A stretch of DNA of 6,267 nt, taken from NCBI GenBank assembly GCA_019751475.1, contig JAIENH010000682.1, positions 1 to 6,267 on the forward strand, written 5' to 3'. Below, one piece after another: positions 1 to 6,267 of the stretch. The stretch is from Cyclobacteriaceae bacterium (GTDB lineage: Bacteria; Bacteroidota; Bacteroidia; Cytophagales; Cyclobacteriaceae). Below the pieces are notes generated by a model, which was not told where the DNA came from, searched no databases, and saw only the letters and a list, made by a program, of their open reading frames with translations. Each line of letters starts with the position of its first letter. Within the stretch, counting starts at the first letter, position 1. The position numbers and the translations under genes were made by a program.

Positions 1-117
1 GGCAGGAGCTCCTTCAACCCTTACTTGTTGAGAGGCAAAACGAAGTGTGTTGAATAACACAATGGCAACCACCAGGAGCAAAAGTCCAAGAAGAGAAAGC
101 AGTATCTTTTTTATCAT
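1..117 (-). CDS. N-terminus of a probable M20-family metallopeptidase (partial)
   Basis: Only the first 39 codons are present; the gene continues beyond the left edge. It starts at the ATG whose complement lies at 115-117. The peptide begins MIKKILLSLLGLLLLVVAIV, a short basic n-region followed by a hydrophobic stretch of about 16 residues with no lipobox cysteine, so it is either a signal anchor or a signal peptide. The next residues, LFNTLRFASQQ, resemble the segment after the membrane anchor in PM20D1-like M20 peptidases (zinc carboxypeptidase/deacylase type), which often begin with a similar leader and an NTLxFxSxQ-like motif. That recognition rests on a short motif; none of the zinc ligands is in the window. 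It could instead be another membrane-anchored hydrolase. No Shine-Dalgarno sequence precedes the start. It lies in the same direction as the MATE gene, 165 bp downstream of it. Confidence 0.5.
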   Translation of the reverse strand, partial: MIKKILLSLLGLLLLVVAIVLFNTLRFASQQVRVEGAPA

Positions 118-282
118 ACTAAGAGATCAGTCTAAGGTTAGTCTTTTGTAAAATCTGAAATACAATATTAACTGATGTTATGCACTTTGTGATTTCTTAG
201 TGGCTTTGTGCCCGATAGTTACCACGCTTAGTGGTCTTAGATTTTCACCGCAGAGATTTTGGCTTAACTCAGTACTAATCCT
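118..282. other. Intergenic spacer between the MATE gene and the M20-like gene
   Basis: This 165-bp spacer separates two minus-strand genes. It is AT-rich at the end near the M20-like gene and contains a cluster of CTTTGTG/CTTAGTG heptamers (listed separately). A small dyad at 221-235 (ACCAC, 5-nt loop, GTGGT) sits inside that cluster. On the minus strand no T-run follows it, so it is not a convincing terminator for the MATE gene. I see no strong Bacteroidota promoter for the downstream gene, so whether the two genes are co-transcribed is open. Confidence 0.6.
185..256. repeat. Degenerate CTTTGTG/CTTAGTG intergenic repeat
   Basis: The plus strand carries CTTTGTG at 185-191, CTTAGTG at 196-202, CTTTGTG at 204-210 and CTTAGTG at 227-233, then a partial CTTAG at 236-240. 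It ends in TTTTCACCGCAGAG at 243-256. The heptamers are spaced irregularly (start-to-start 11, 8 and 23 bases). The pattern resembles non-coding repeats built from CTTTGTG-like and CACCGCAGAG-like units that recur between genes in many Bacteroidota and some other phyla. That family assignment comes from memory of the pattern. The repeated heptamers themselves can be read directly in the sequence. Confidence 0.5.
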
Positions 283-1626
283 CTAAATCTTTTTCCCCTT
301 CCACCTTCCCGATCGCATGTAGAAGAAGGCCATCGAAAACATACCCAGCCAATACACCCACTCACTTATCCAGCCCCAGGTGATGGGCAGATCCATGTAT
401 TCCAAAACAATGTACACATACACGCAGTAGATGGTAATGGTGATTGCCTCAATCGTGAGGTTCACCAATGTGTTGCCTGTGCCGGTCACAGCATTCAACC
501 AAACCGAACCAAATGCCATCATGAGCAATGCCACCGATACCACGCGAACTACCGGCAATGCTTCCGATAAGAATTCCTCCCCCTGCCCAAAAAAAGACAG
601 AAATACCACAGGGAAAAGATTCAGCAAGGCAAAAATCACAAACGAACAACCCATGCTGATGAGTACGATTCGTTTGATGAGTGGAAGCACTTCTTCTTCG
701 CGGCCCTGTCCGATGATGTTGCTCACCATTGTGTTGGTGGTAGCTGCGAAGGCCCACGAAAAAATCCCCGCCACGCCAAAAATATTGCGCATGGTGTTGG
801 AGATGGCCAGTGCCCGTGCTCCATGGTGTTCAATGAGTATGTAAAAATATTCCCACGTGATGATGCTGATGGCGTACTGTGCAATGAGGGGAGAGGATTG
901 CACCAGGATCAATTTGAAAGTAGCTCTCGATAATTTGGTTTGTTCGAAGAAGGCAAACTGTTTATTAAAGCCCTTGAAGTGAATGACTGCATAGATCACA
1001 ACCAGCCCGGTGCCTTCAGCAATGATGGATGCATACGCTGCCCCATCAAAGCCGAGTGTGGGCATCCCAAAGTGACCGTAGATCAAACTGTAGTCGAGAA
1101 AAATGTTGGTGAGCGCTTCGGCCAGGGTGCCCCACACGAGATAACGAGTCTGATTAGTGCCGACCAGCAGTGCATTGCGCATCACATACAAGTACAAAAA
1201 CGGAAGTCCCCAGATACGAATCAGTAAGAAGTGAATGACTTGATCAGCGACCACTGTATCATGAAGCGTGGCCCGCAAAATCATCGGAGCCAAGGTGTAA
1301 GTGATAGCGATTCCCGCAAAGGCAATGGCCAGTGCTACCCAGGCTCCGTGAAAGAAAAGTTGACCGATCTCTTTCAGCAGATTTTGTCCGGCCCTGCGAG
1401 CTATCAGTGACTGAAGACCGTTGTTAAGTCCGTTTCCGATCACGGCAAAGATGAGGTAATACACACCCGTGATGCCTGCGCAAGCAAGCTCCAGTTCACC
1501 AAGCCCTCCGAGAAATACATTGTTAGTAATAAAATTGATTTGCGGTACCAGCATCGCCACAGAGATCGGGAGTGCCAAACCAAGAATTTGCCGTACGGAG
1601 GTTTGCAGTCGAAGGTCGGTGGTCAT
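283..1626 (-). CDS. MATE-family multidrug/cation efflux transporter
   Basis: This 447-residue integral inner-membrane protein belongs to the MATE (NorM-like) family, which exports drugs or other organic cations in exchange for Na+ or H+. The length is typical, and about 12 membrane segments can be picked out in two homologous halves, roughly residues 14-216 and 236-437. First-half hallmarks are ALPISVAMLVPQ (18-29), a glycine-rich stretch ending in LIARRAGQ (74-81), and LDYSLIYGHFGMPTLGFDGAA (177-197), which matches the usual family segment before TM6. Second-half hallmarks are SNIIGQGREEEV (302-313) after TM8 and TGTGNT (381-386), a variant of the common GTGDT. The protein ends in a basic tail, RSGRWKGKKI. 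The stop is TAG. The start ATG at 1626 has no Shine-Dalgarno sequence, as is usual in Bacteroidota, but it abuts one arm of a long inverted repeat. The substrate cannot be told from sequence, and no regulator gene is adjacent. Confidence 0.93.
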   Translation of the reverse strand: MTTDLRLQTSVRQILGLALPISVAMLVPQINFITNNVFLGGLGELELACAGITGVYYLIFAVIGNGLNNGLQSLIARRAGQNLLKEIGQLFFHGAWVALAIAFAGIAITYTLAPMILRATLHDTVVADQVIHFLLIRIWGLPFLYLYVMRNALLVGTNQTRYLVWGTLAEALTNIFLDYSLIYGHFGMPTLGFDGAAYASIIAEGTGLVVIYAVIHFKGFNKQFAFFEQTKLSRATFKLILVQSSPLIAQYAISIITWEYFYILIEHHGARALAISNTMRNIFGVAGIFSWAFAATTNTMVSNIIGQGREEEVLPLIKRIVLISMGCSFVIFALLNLFPVVFLSFFGQGEEFLSEALPVVRVVSVALLMMAFGSVWLNAVTGTGNTLVNLTIEAITITIYCVYVYIVLEYMDLPITWGWISEWVYWLGMFSMAFFYMRSGRWKGKKI

Positions 1627-1739
1627 TGCAGTGGTTGGGAGAAATAAAACAACTCGGGTAGAGACATAGAATCGCTATCCCTGACACGAAAGGTCATGCG
1701 TGAAGTCTTGATTGCACAAAGAATAAACCAGCCACTGCA
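1627..1739 (-). promoter_or_regulatory. Long-range inverted repeat abutting the MATE start codon
   Basis: TGCAGTGGTTGG at 1627-1638 and CCAGCCACTGCA at 1728-1739 are reverse complements except at one position, separated by 89 nt. Read on the minus strand, the proximal arm lies immediately 5' of the MATE ATG. With a one-base bulge, pairing could extend into the start codon itself, because CAT follows the distal arm in the pairing register. In minus-strand RNA the imperfect pair is C-A; in plus-strand RNA it would be a G-U wobble. It could be a leader structure that masks the start, or the ends of a decayed small element. The match could also arise by chance in an interval of this size. Confidence 0.3.
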
Positions 1740-1873
1740 TGAGAGTCATGCTGCGAAGATAATGAAACTAAGCGCTACTGTATTGCCATGTTGTTGAAAG
1801 CCACTTGTCAAGTTCTTATTTGAATTCTCGTCCCCCTTCGCTAATCTACGGGTAGAATCTAAACCGATTTTGT
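1740..1873. other. Divergent intergenic spacer upstream of the propeller gene
   Basis: This is the remainder of the 247-bp region between the divergent MATE and propeller genes, so promoters for both must lie in or near 1627-1873. I see no full TAnnTTTG (-7) match on either strand. The nearest plus-strand candidate is TTG at 1794-1796 followed 18 bases later by CTTATTTG at 1815-1822, which keeps only the TTTG half of the element. A small dyad, TCTAC-GG-GTAGA, lies at 1845-1856. No open reading frame here looks like a real gene. Confidence 0.4.
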
Positions 1874-4800
1874 ATGAAGAAAATTTCTGGTTTCCTGTCA
1901 GTAGCCTTGTTACTGACAAGTGTAATCGGGGCAGGGGCACAAGCCCTCACACCCGACAAAGGACTTAAAAATATGAAGTGGCGCCCTATTGGGCCAGCCA
2001 ACATGGGCGGCCGCACCACCGACATAGCCGGTGTGCCGGGAGACCCCACCACGTTTTATATTGCTGGCGCGGATGGTGGGATTTTCAAAACCACCAATGG
2101 CGGCACCACCATGACGGCCATCTTTGACGGGCAAAAAGCATTTTCCATCGGCACCATTGCAGTGGCTCCGTCTGATCCGGAAGTACTGTGGGTGGGCACG
2201 GGAGAAGGTGACCCGCGCAACAGCGTTGGCTACGGCTACGGAGTGTATCGCTCCACCGATGGCGGCAAAAACTGGTCGCACCTTGGGCTGGAGAAAACGG
2301 ATCGCATCAAGCGCATTGCAGTCAATCCACAAAACCCTGACATGGCTTGCGTTTGCGCCATGGGTCGTGAGTGGGGACCCAATCCTGATCGCGGTGTGTT
2401 TCGCACAGTAGATGGAGGCAAGACCTGGGAGAAAGTATTATACATCGATGAGAACACGGGCTGTTCAGACATTGCTATCGAGTGGAACAACCCACGCATT
2501 ATGTATGCCGGCATGTGGACGTTCAGACGCAAGCCCTGGCGCTTTGACGACAGTGGTGAGAAGACCGCTCTTTACAAAACAATTGACGGAGGAAAAACCT
2601 GGACAAAAATTTCGCACAAGAATGGGCTGCCCGATAAACCCATGGCAAGAATTGGTGTGTCCATCGCGCAAAGCCAACCCAACATTGTGTATGTCATTAC
2701 TGAATTTAAAGAAGAGGGCACACTCTTTCGCTCGGATGACCGTGGCGAGAACTGGAAAATGGTCAACAACGATCGCAACCTCAACTTCCGTCCGTTTTAT
2801 TACAGCGATGTGAAAGTTGATCCGAACAATCCCGATCATCTCTATACCCTTTCGGGGAACATGAGCAAATCAACAGACGGAGGAAAAACATTTCAGACCG
2901 TGGCCCGCGGCCAGCATGGCGACAACCAGGGACTTTGGATTGATCCTAAAAATTCAAATCGTGTATTGAGTGCGGATGATGGCGGATTCCGCGTGTCTTA
3001 CGATGGATTCAAAACACATGATGTCATCAACAACGTAGAGCTGTCGCAATTCTATCAATTGTGGGTAGACGATCGCGATCCTTACTATTTGTACGGAGGT
3101 CTTCAAGACAATGGCACGTGGACAGGCCCCAGCAATTCACTTCACCAAATCGGTATCATGAAGCGCGACTGGATACAGGTAGCTGGCGGTGACGGCTACT
3201 ATGCCGTGCCCATTCCTGGAAAGGAAAATGAAGTCTACGCCAACTTGCAGGGAGGCGTGATCTTTCACGTAGACACCAAAACCGGAAACACACGCACCAT
3301 TCACCCTTATCCGAACAAAATAGGATCTGCGGGCGATGGTATGGAGTTTCATAAGTATCGTTTCAATTGGGATTCGCCCATTCATATTTCACCGCATGAT
3401 CCAAATACCGTGTACACCGCGGGCAATGTACTTTTCCGCAGCAAAGACAAAGGATACACGTGGGAAGAAATTAGTCCTGATCTCACCACTAACGATAAGT
3501 CAAAACAAAAATCTTCCGGTGGCGACATCTATCAAGACAATACGGCAGCGGAGTTTCATTGCACGATTCTCACCATTGCAGAATCACCCGTGAAGAAAGA
3601 TGTGATTTGGTGCGGCACGGACGATGGTAATGTGCAGTTAACCCAGGATGGCGGCAAGACCTGGACAAAAATGGCCATTCCCGGTCATCCGGCTTTTGGC
3701 TGGGTGTCAAAAATTCACGCCTCCGAGCACGATGCCGGCACGGCCTTCGTAGCCGTTGACAATCACCGGCTGGATGACTACAAGGCCCACGCTTACATGA
3801 CTACCGATTTTGGAAAAACGTGGACCACTATCAGCAATGGGTTACCTGAAGATTGGGTGTATGTGGTGCGTCAAGATCCGAATAATGCCAACGTACTGTA
3901 TGCAGGAATGGAGCACGGAGTATTTGCTTCGTGGGATAAGGGCAAAGCCTGGACAAAGATCAACAACAACTTGCCGAACGTTTCTGTGCGCGACTTGCGC
4001 GTGCAAAAGCGCGAGCGTGATTTGGTAGTAGCCACTCACGGGCGCGGCATTTGGATATTGGACGATGCACGCCCGTTGACAGACTATAGCACCGTTGCTG
4101 GCAAAGAACTTGCAGCAGTGCCAGCTCGCACGGCTACGCTGTGGAATTATTATTCGATGATTGAAGAGCAAAGCGATCGCGGCTACCGGGCAAAAAATCC
4201 AGAATATGGTGCCTACATCAATTTCTATTTGCAGAATGACCCCAAAGAAAAAGTTACGGTCGACATCATGGATGCCAACGGCAATAAAGTGCGAAGCTTA
4301 AAGGATTCTTTGTCGAAAGCGGGAATGAATCGGGTTGTGTGGGATTTGCGCTTTCAGGAGGCTGATAAGTTGAATCAACCGGTGCGAGGTGGTTGGGGTG
4401 GTTTTGCTTTCCGTCCGATGGTACCTCCGGGTACGTACACGGCCAAAGTAACGGCCAACGGCCAGACAGCAGAAACAAAAATTACTGTTCGGGCCGACCC
4501 ACGTATCACCATTTCCGATCAGGATTTTAAAATCAAAACCGAGACTGTCATTGCGTTGCGTGATCAACTTTCACAGACGCACCGGCTTATCAATTCCACA
4601 GATGCTACTGTCAAGCAATTGAATGAATTGAAGCAACGAATCCGCACGGCAGGCGATCAATCAGGTGTGGATCCATCGGTCAACGCGCAGATTGATGAAG
4701 CGGTGAAAAAGTTAAAAGAGTTTAATGATGAAGTATTGCGCAGGCCTCCGCCTAATATGGGCTATCGCCAGCGGCCCCGCCTGAAGGAAGAGATCAGTTC

Positions 4801-4999
4801 GTTATTGAATGATATTGATGATGCCCAGGCACGACCCACCAATCCGCAAGTTGGGCGACTAGGTGAGTTGAAGCAGGAGACAACCGATGCTGCCAATCAA
4901 TTGGAGAAATTGATTTCGCAATACGTAGCGCCCATCAACGACAAGGTGAAAAATCTTCCACAGGTTGTGGTTGCGAAGCCTGATAAGAAAGATATGTAG
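1874..4999 (+). CDS. Secreted Asp-box (BNR/VPS10-like) beta-propeller protein
   Basis: This 1,041-residue exported protein has unknown biochemical activity. Residues 1-24 form a signal peptide (MKKISGFLSVALLLTSVIGA, likely cleaved after AQA) with no lipobox cysteine, so it should be released to the periplasm or beyond. Next comes WRPIGPANMGGR (36-47), similar to the WRxIGP..GGR motif at the front of this family. Asp boxes of the form S/T-x-D-x-G-x-T-W start at 127, 178, 236, 287, 333, 523, 590, 643 and 686, with a degenerate one at 73, which implies two stacked propellers over about residues 40-730. The stretch from 341 to 522 has no canonical box but contains LQDNGTW (410-416). A FlgD-like beta-sandwich follows (about 788-872; GMNRVVWDLRF and PPGTYTAKV), then a helical, probably coiled-coil tail (about 885-1020). 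I see no type IX sorting domain. The fold resembles sialidases, GH74 and sortilin, but nothing here establishes glycosidase activity. The ATG at 1874 gives a complete signal peptide; no Shine-Dalgarno sequence is present. Confidence 0.9.
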   Translation: MKKISGFLSVALLLTSVIGAGAQALTPDKGLKNMKWRPIGPANMGGRTTDIAGVPGDPTTFYIAGADGGIFKTTNGGTTMTAIFDGQKAFSIGTIAVAPSDPEVLWVGTGEGDPRNSVGYGYGVYRSTDGGKNWSHLGLEKTDRIKRIAVNPQNPDMACVCAMGREWGPNPDRGVFRTVDGGKTWEKVLYIDENTGCSDIAIEWNNPRIMYAGMWTFRRKPWRFDDSGEKTALYKTIDGGKTWTKISHKNGLPDKPMARIGVSIAQSQPNIVYVITEFKEEGTLFRSDDRGENWKMVNNDRNLNFRPFYYSDVKVDPNNPDHLYTLSGNMSKSTDGGKTFQTVARGQHGDNQGLWIDPKNSNRVLSADDGGFRVSYDGFKTHDVINNVELSQFYQLWVDDRDPYYLYGGLQDNGTWTGPSNSLHQIGIMKRDWIQVAGGDGYYAVPIPGKENEVYANLQGGVIFHVDTKTGNTRTIHPYPNKIGSAGDGMEFHKYRFNWDSPIHISPHDPNTVYTAGNVLFRSKDKGYTWEEISPDLTTNDKSKQKSSGGDIYQDNTAAEFHCTILTIAESPVKKDVIWCGTDDGNVQLTQDGGKTWTKMAIPGHPAFGWVSKIHASEHDAGTAFVAVDNHRLDDYKAHAYMTTDFGKTWTTISNGLPEDWVYVVRQDPNNANVLYAGMEHGVFASWDKGKAWTKINNNLPNVSVRDLRVQKRERDLVVATHGRGIWILDDARPLTDYSTVAGKELAAVPARTATLWNYYSMIEEQSDRGYRAKNPEYGAYINFYLQNDPKEKVTVDIMDANGNKVRSLKDSLSKAGMNRVVWDLRFQEADKLNQPVRGGWGGFAFRPMVPPGTYTAKVTANGQTAETKITVRADPRITISDQDFKIKTETVIALRDQLSQTHRLINSTDATVKQLNELKQRIRTAGDQSGVDPSVNAQIDEAVKKLKEFNDEVLRRPPPNMGYRQRPRLKEEISSLLNDIDDAQARPTNPQVGRLGELKQETTDAANQLEKLISQYVAPINDKVKNLPQVVVAKPDKKDM

Positions 5000-5025
5000 C
5001 AATCATTTTGAATGAGCATACGACT

Positions 5026-5062
5026 AGCGCCATTCGCACCAATGCGGATGGCGTTGTTGTTT
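5026..5062 (+). terminator. Intrinsic (Rho-independent) terminator of the propeller gene
   Basis: A strong hairpin begins 28 bases after the TAG stop. CGCCATTCGC (5028-5037) pairs with GCGGATGGCG (5044-5053) over 10 bp, with a single G-U wobble, around a six-base ACCAAT loop. The stem can extend outward by G-U and A-U pairs to 5026/5055. It is followed by the T-rich tract TTGTTGTTT (5054-5062). The tail is interrupted by Gs, so it is not a perfect U-run. Its position and stem strength make it the likely 3' end of the propeller transcript, separating it from the fucosidase gene. Confidence 0.72.
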
Positions 5063-5074
5063 ACGGAGAAGCTT

Positions 5075-5102
5075 TTTGATCTAATCAACATTTCGTAATT
5101 CG
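5075..5102 (+). promoter_or_regulatory. Possible weak Bacteroidota-type promoter for the fucosidase gene
   Basis: After the terminator only about 60 bases remain before the fucosidase start, so if that gene has its own promoter it should lie here. TTTG at 5075-5078 is followed, after 17 bases, by TAATTCG at 5096-5102. The Bacteroidota housekeeping consensus is TTTG at -33 and TAnnTTTG at -7. The upstream box matches, but the downstream box keeps only the TA and part of the rest. The location is right and the match is poor. Confidence 0.25.
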
Positions 5103-5123
5103 CATACAGTTAACTTCGATGCC

Positions 5124-6267
5124 ATGGCCTTTGATAAATCAGCTAACTTTTATACGTTGAGAAAAGCGATTGTTTGTGGGCTTTTGCTCCTGGCAGCTTG
5201 CTCAAAGAAAGAGGTTCAACCACCTGCACCGTTTGGCCCGGTGCCAACAGCTGCTCAACTGGCCTGGCACGAAATGGAAATGAATGCGTTCATTCATTTT
5301 ACGATCAACACGTTTACAGGGCGTGAGTGGGGAATGGGAAGTGAGTCACCCAAGCTATTCAACCCTTCGCAATTAGATGCTTCGCAATGGGTGAGCGTAC
5401 TGAAAGAGGCGGGTTTTAAGGGCGTTATCCTCACCTGTAAGCATCACGATGGATTTTGTCTTTGGCCAAGCCAGTTCACCAATCACTCTGTAAAGAATAG
5501 TCCGTATAAAAATGGCGAGGGTGACATTGTGCGCGAAGTGGTAGATGCGTGCAAAAAGGCGAACCTGCGATTTGGCGTGTACCTTTCACCGTGGGATCGC
5601 AACCACACCAACTATGGCCAGTCGGAATATATCGCGTATTATCGCAACCAGTTGAAAGAATTGTTTTCACAATACGGGCCCGTATTTGAAATGTGGTTTG
5701 ATGGAGCCAATGGCGGTGACGGCTACTATGGCGGAAAAAATGAGAAGCGAAAAATCGATGGTGCCACCTATTACGACTGGCCCGCCACACTTGACAGCGT
5801 TCGCAAGATGGAGCCTGGAATTATTTTCTTTAGCGATGCCGGGCCAGGCGTGCGCTGGTGTGGCAACGAAAAAGGAATAGCGGGAGAAACAAATTGGAAC
5901 ACCATCACACCTGACACACTGTATGCTGGCAAGGCTGGAATTGAAAAATTACTCAACTCCGGATCGGAAAATGGCACACATTGGATCCCCGCTGAAGTAG
6001 ATGTTTCCATCCGCCCGGGCTGGTTTTATCATGCAGAAGAAGACTCGCTGGTGAAATCTCCTGAGCGATTATTCAACATCTATCTTACCTCTGTTGGTCG
6101 TGGCTCTACTTTGCTCCTCAATGTTCCGCCCGACAGGCAAGGATTGTTTCATGAAAATGATGTAAACAGTTTGCGTGGCTTCCGAGCACTGTTGGATGAA
6201 GCCTTCAAAAAGAACCTGGCCACCACATCTCGCGTCTCGGCTGATTCCTATCGTGGAAAATCAGATA
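5124..6267 (+). CDS. GH29 alpha-L-fucosidase lipoprotein (3' partial)
   Basis: 381 codons are present and the frame is open to the right edge. The enzyme family hydrolyses terminal alpha-L-fucose from glycans with retention. An N-terminal signal ending LLLAAC gives a lipobox with lipidated Cys26, so the mature protein is anchored in the cell envelope. The catalytic barrel covers about residues 40-335. It contains FIHFT (56-60), CKHHDGFCLWPS (105-116), FGVYLSPWDR (150-159) and the nucleophile motif EMWFDGANG (189-197, predicted nucleophile Asp193). FSDAGPGVRWCGNEKG (236-251) contains Glu249, the likely acid/base by comparison with the GNE motif of subfamily B (alpha-1,3/4-type) enzymes. GRGSTLLLNVPPDRQG (325-340) closes the barrel. 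The sequence after about 345 (SLRGFRALLDEAFKKNLA) looks like the linker into a C-terminal beta-sandwich, which is cut off. ATG 5124 is chosen because it gives a full lipoprotein signal; an ATG at 5119 is out of frame. No Shine-Dalgarno sequence is seen. Confidence 0.93.
   Translation, partial: MAFDKSANFYTLRKAIVCGLLLLAACSKKEVQPPAPFGPVPTAAQLAWHEMEMNAFIHFTINTFTGREWGMGSESPKLFNPSQLDASQWVSVLKEAGFKGVILTCKHHDGFCLWPSQFTNHSVKNSPYKNGEGDIVREVVDACKKANLRFGVYLSPWDRNHTNYGQSEYIAYYRNQLKELFSQYGPVFEMWFDGANGGDGYYGGKNEKRKIDGATYYDWPATLDSVRKMEPGIIFFSDAGPGVRWCGNEKGIAGETNWNTITPDTLYAGKAGIEKLLNSGSENGTHWIPAEVDVSIRPGWFYHAEEDSLVKSPERLFNIYLTSVGRGSTLLLNVPPDRQGLFHENDVNSLRGFRALLDEAFKKNLATTSRVSADSYRGKSD

Noticed and set aside
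221..235. ACCAC/GTGGT hairpin as a terminator for the MATE gene
   Set aside because: The stem is only 5 bp, no T-run follows on the minus strand, and the dyad is better explained as part of the heptamer repeat.
431..844. 137-codon open frame on the plus strand opposite the MATE gene
   Set aside because: It lies wholly antisense to a clear MATE coding region, its translation is low-complexity Ser/Thr/Met/Pro-rich, and it resembles no family I know. It is a shadow frame.
1717..1725. TATTCTTTG on the minus strand as a -7 box for the MATE gene
   Set aside because: It has three rather than two bases between TA and TTTG, and no TTG or TTTG lies at the expected distance upstream.
1794..1822. Possible TTG...TTATTTG promoter upstream of the propeller gene
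   Set aside because: The downstream box matches only the TTTG half of TAnnTTTG, so the match is too weak to list as a promoter.
1746..1940. 64-codon minus-strand open frame crossing the divergent spacer into the propeller gene
   Set aside because: It overlaps the start and signal peptide of the propeller gene on the opposite strand, and its translation shows no domain, membrane segment or family resemblance.
1910..2332. 140-codon open frame on the minus strand opposite the propeller gene
   Set aside because: It is antisense to the signal peptide and first Asp-box blades of a convincing secreted protein. No recognisable domain is present, and the frame is explained by the composition of the coding strand.
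2254..3959. Repeated DNA such as GGCAAGACCTGGACAAA at several points in the propeller gene
   Set aside because: These are the codons of the recurring Asp-box motif (DGGKTWTK) and reflect protein blade repeats, not a separate nucleotide repeat or CRISPR-like array.
1874..6267. Propeller and fucosidase genes as a sialic acid/fucose host-glycan operon
   Set aside because: Asp boxes alone do not make a sialidase, a strong terminator separates the genes, and no transporter or SusCD pair supports a joint pathway in this window.

Overview
The window looks like ordinary chromosomal sequence from a member of the Bacteroidota, probably a Cytophagales-like soil, freshwater or marine bacterium of moderate GC content. 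Four things point there. None of the starts has a Shine-Dalgarno sequence. One gene encodes a roughly 1,000-residue secreted Asp-box (BNR) propeller protein of a kind common in this phylum. Another encodes a GH29 fucosidase lipoprotein with a clean lipobox. The first intergenic gap holds a degenerate CTTTGTG/CTTAGTG repeat. The phylum assignment is an inference from these features; no rRNA or other marker gene is present.

Layout: the left third is on the minus strand. It holds the first 39 codons of a membrane-anchored protein, probably an M20-family metallopeptidase, that runs off the left edge (1-117). A 165-bp spacer carrying a degenerate repeat follows (118-282), then a complete MATE-family efflux transporter (283-1626). 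A 247-bp divergent spacer (1627-1873) separates this from the plus-strand genes and holds a long-range inverted repeat next to the MATE start codon. The plus strand carries a complete secreted Asp-box beta-propeller protein of 1,041 residues (1874-4999), a convincing intrinsic terminator (about 5026-5062), and a GH29 alpha-L-fucosidase lipoprotein that runs off the right edge (5124-6267).

How the genes relate: the terminator between the propeller gene and the fucosidase gene argues that they are separate transcription units, although both products are exported. No SusC/SusD pair, TonB receptor, sigma/anti-sigma pair or other polysaccharide-utilisation marker is visible, so a shared glycan pathway is only a possibility. 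The MATE transporter has no obvious functional link to its neighbours. I found no CRISPR array, transposase, tRNA, rRNA, toxin-antitoxin pair or defence module. The observations most worth a second look are the propeller protein of unknown function, the two non-coding structural elements and the intergenic repeat.
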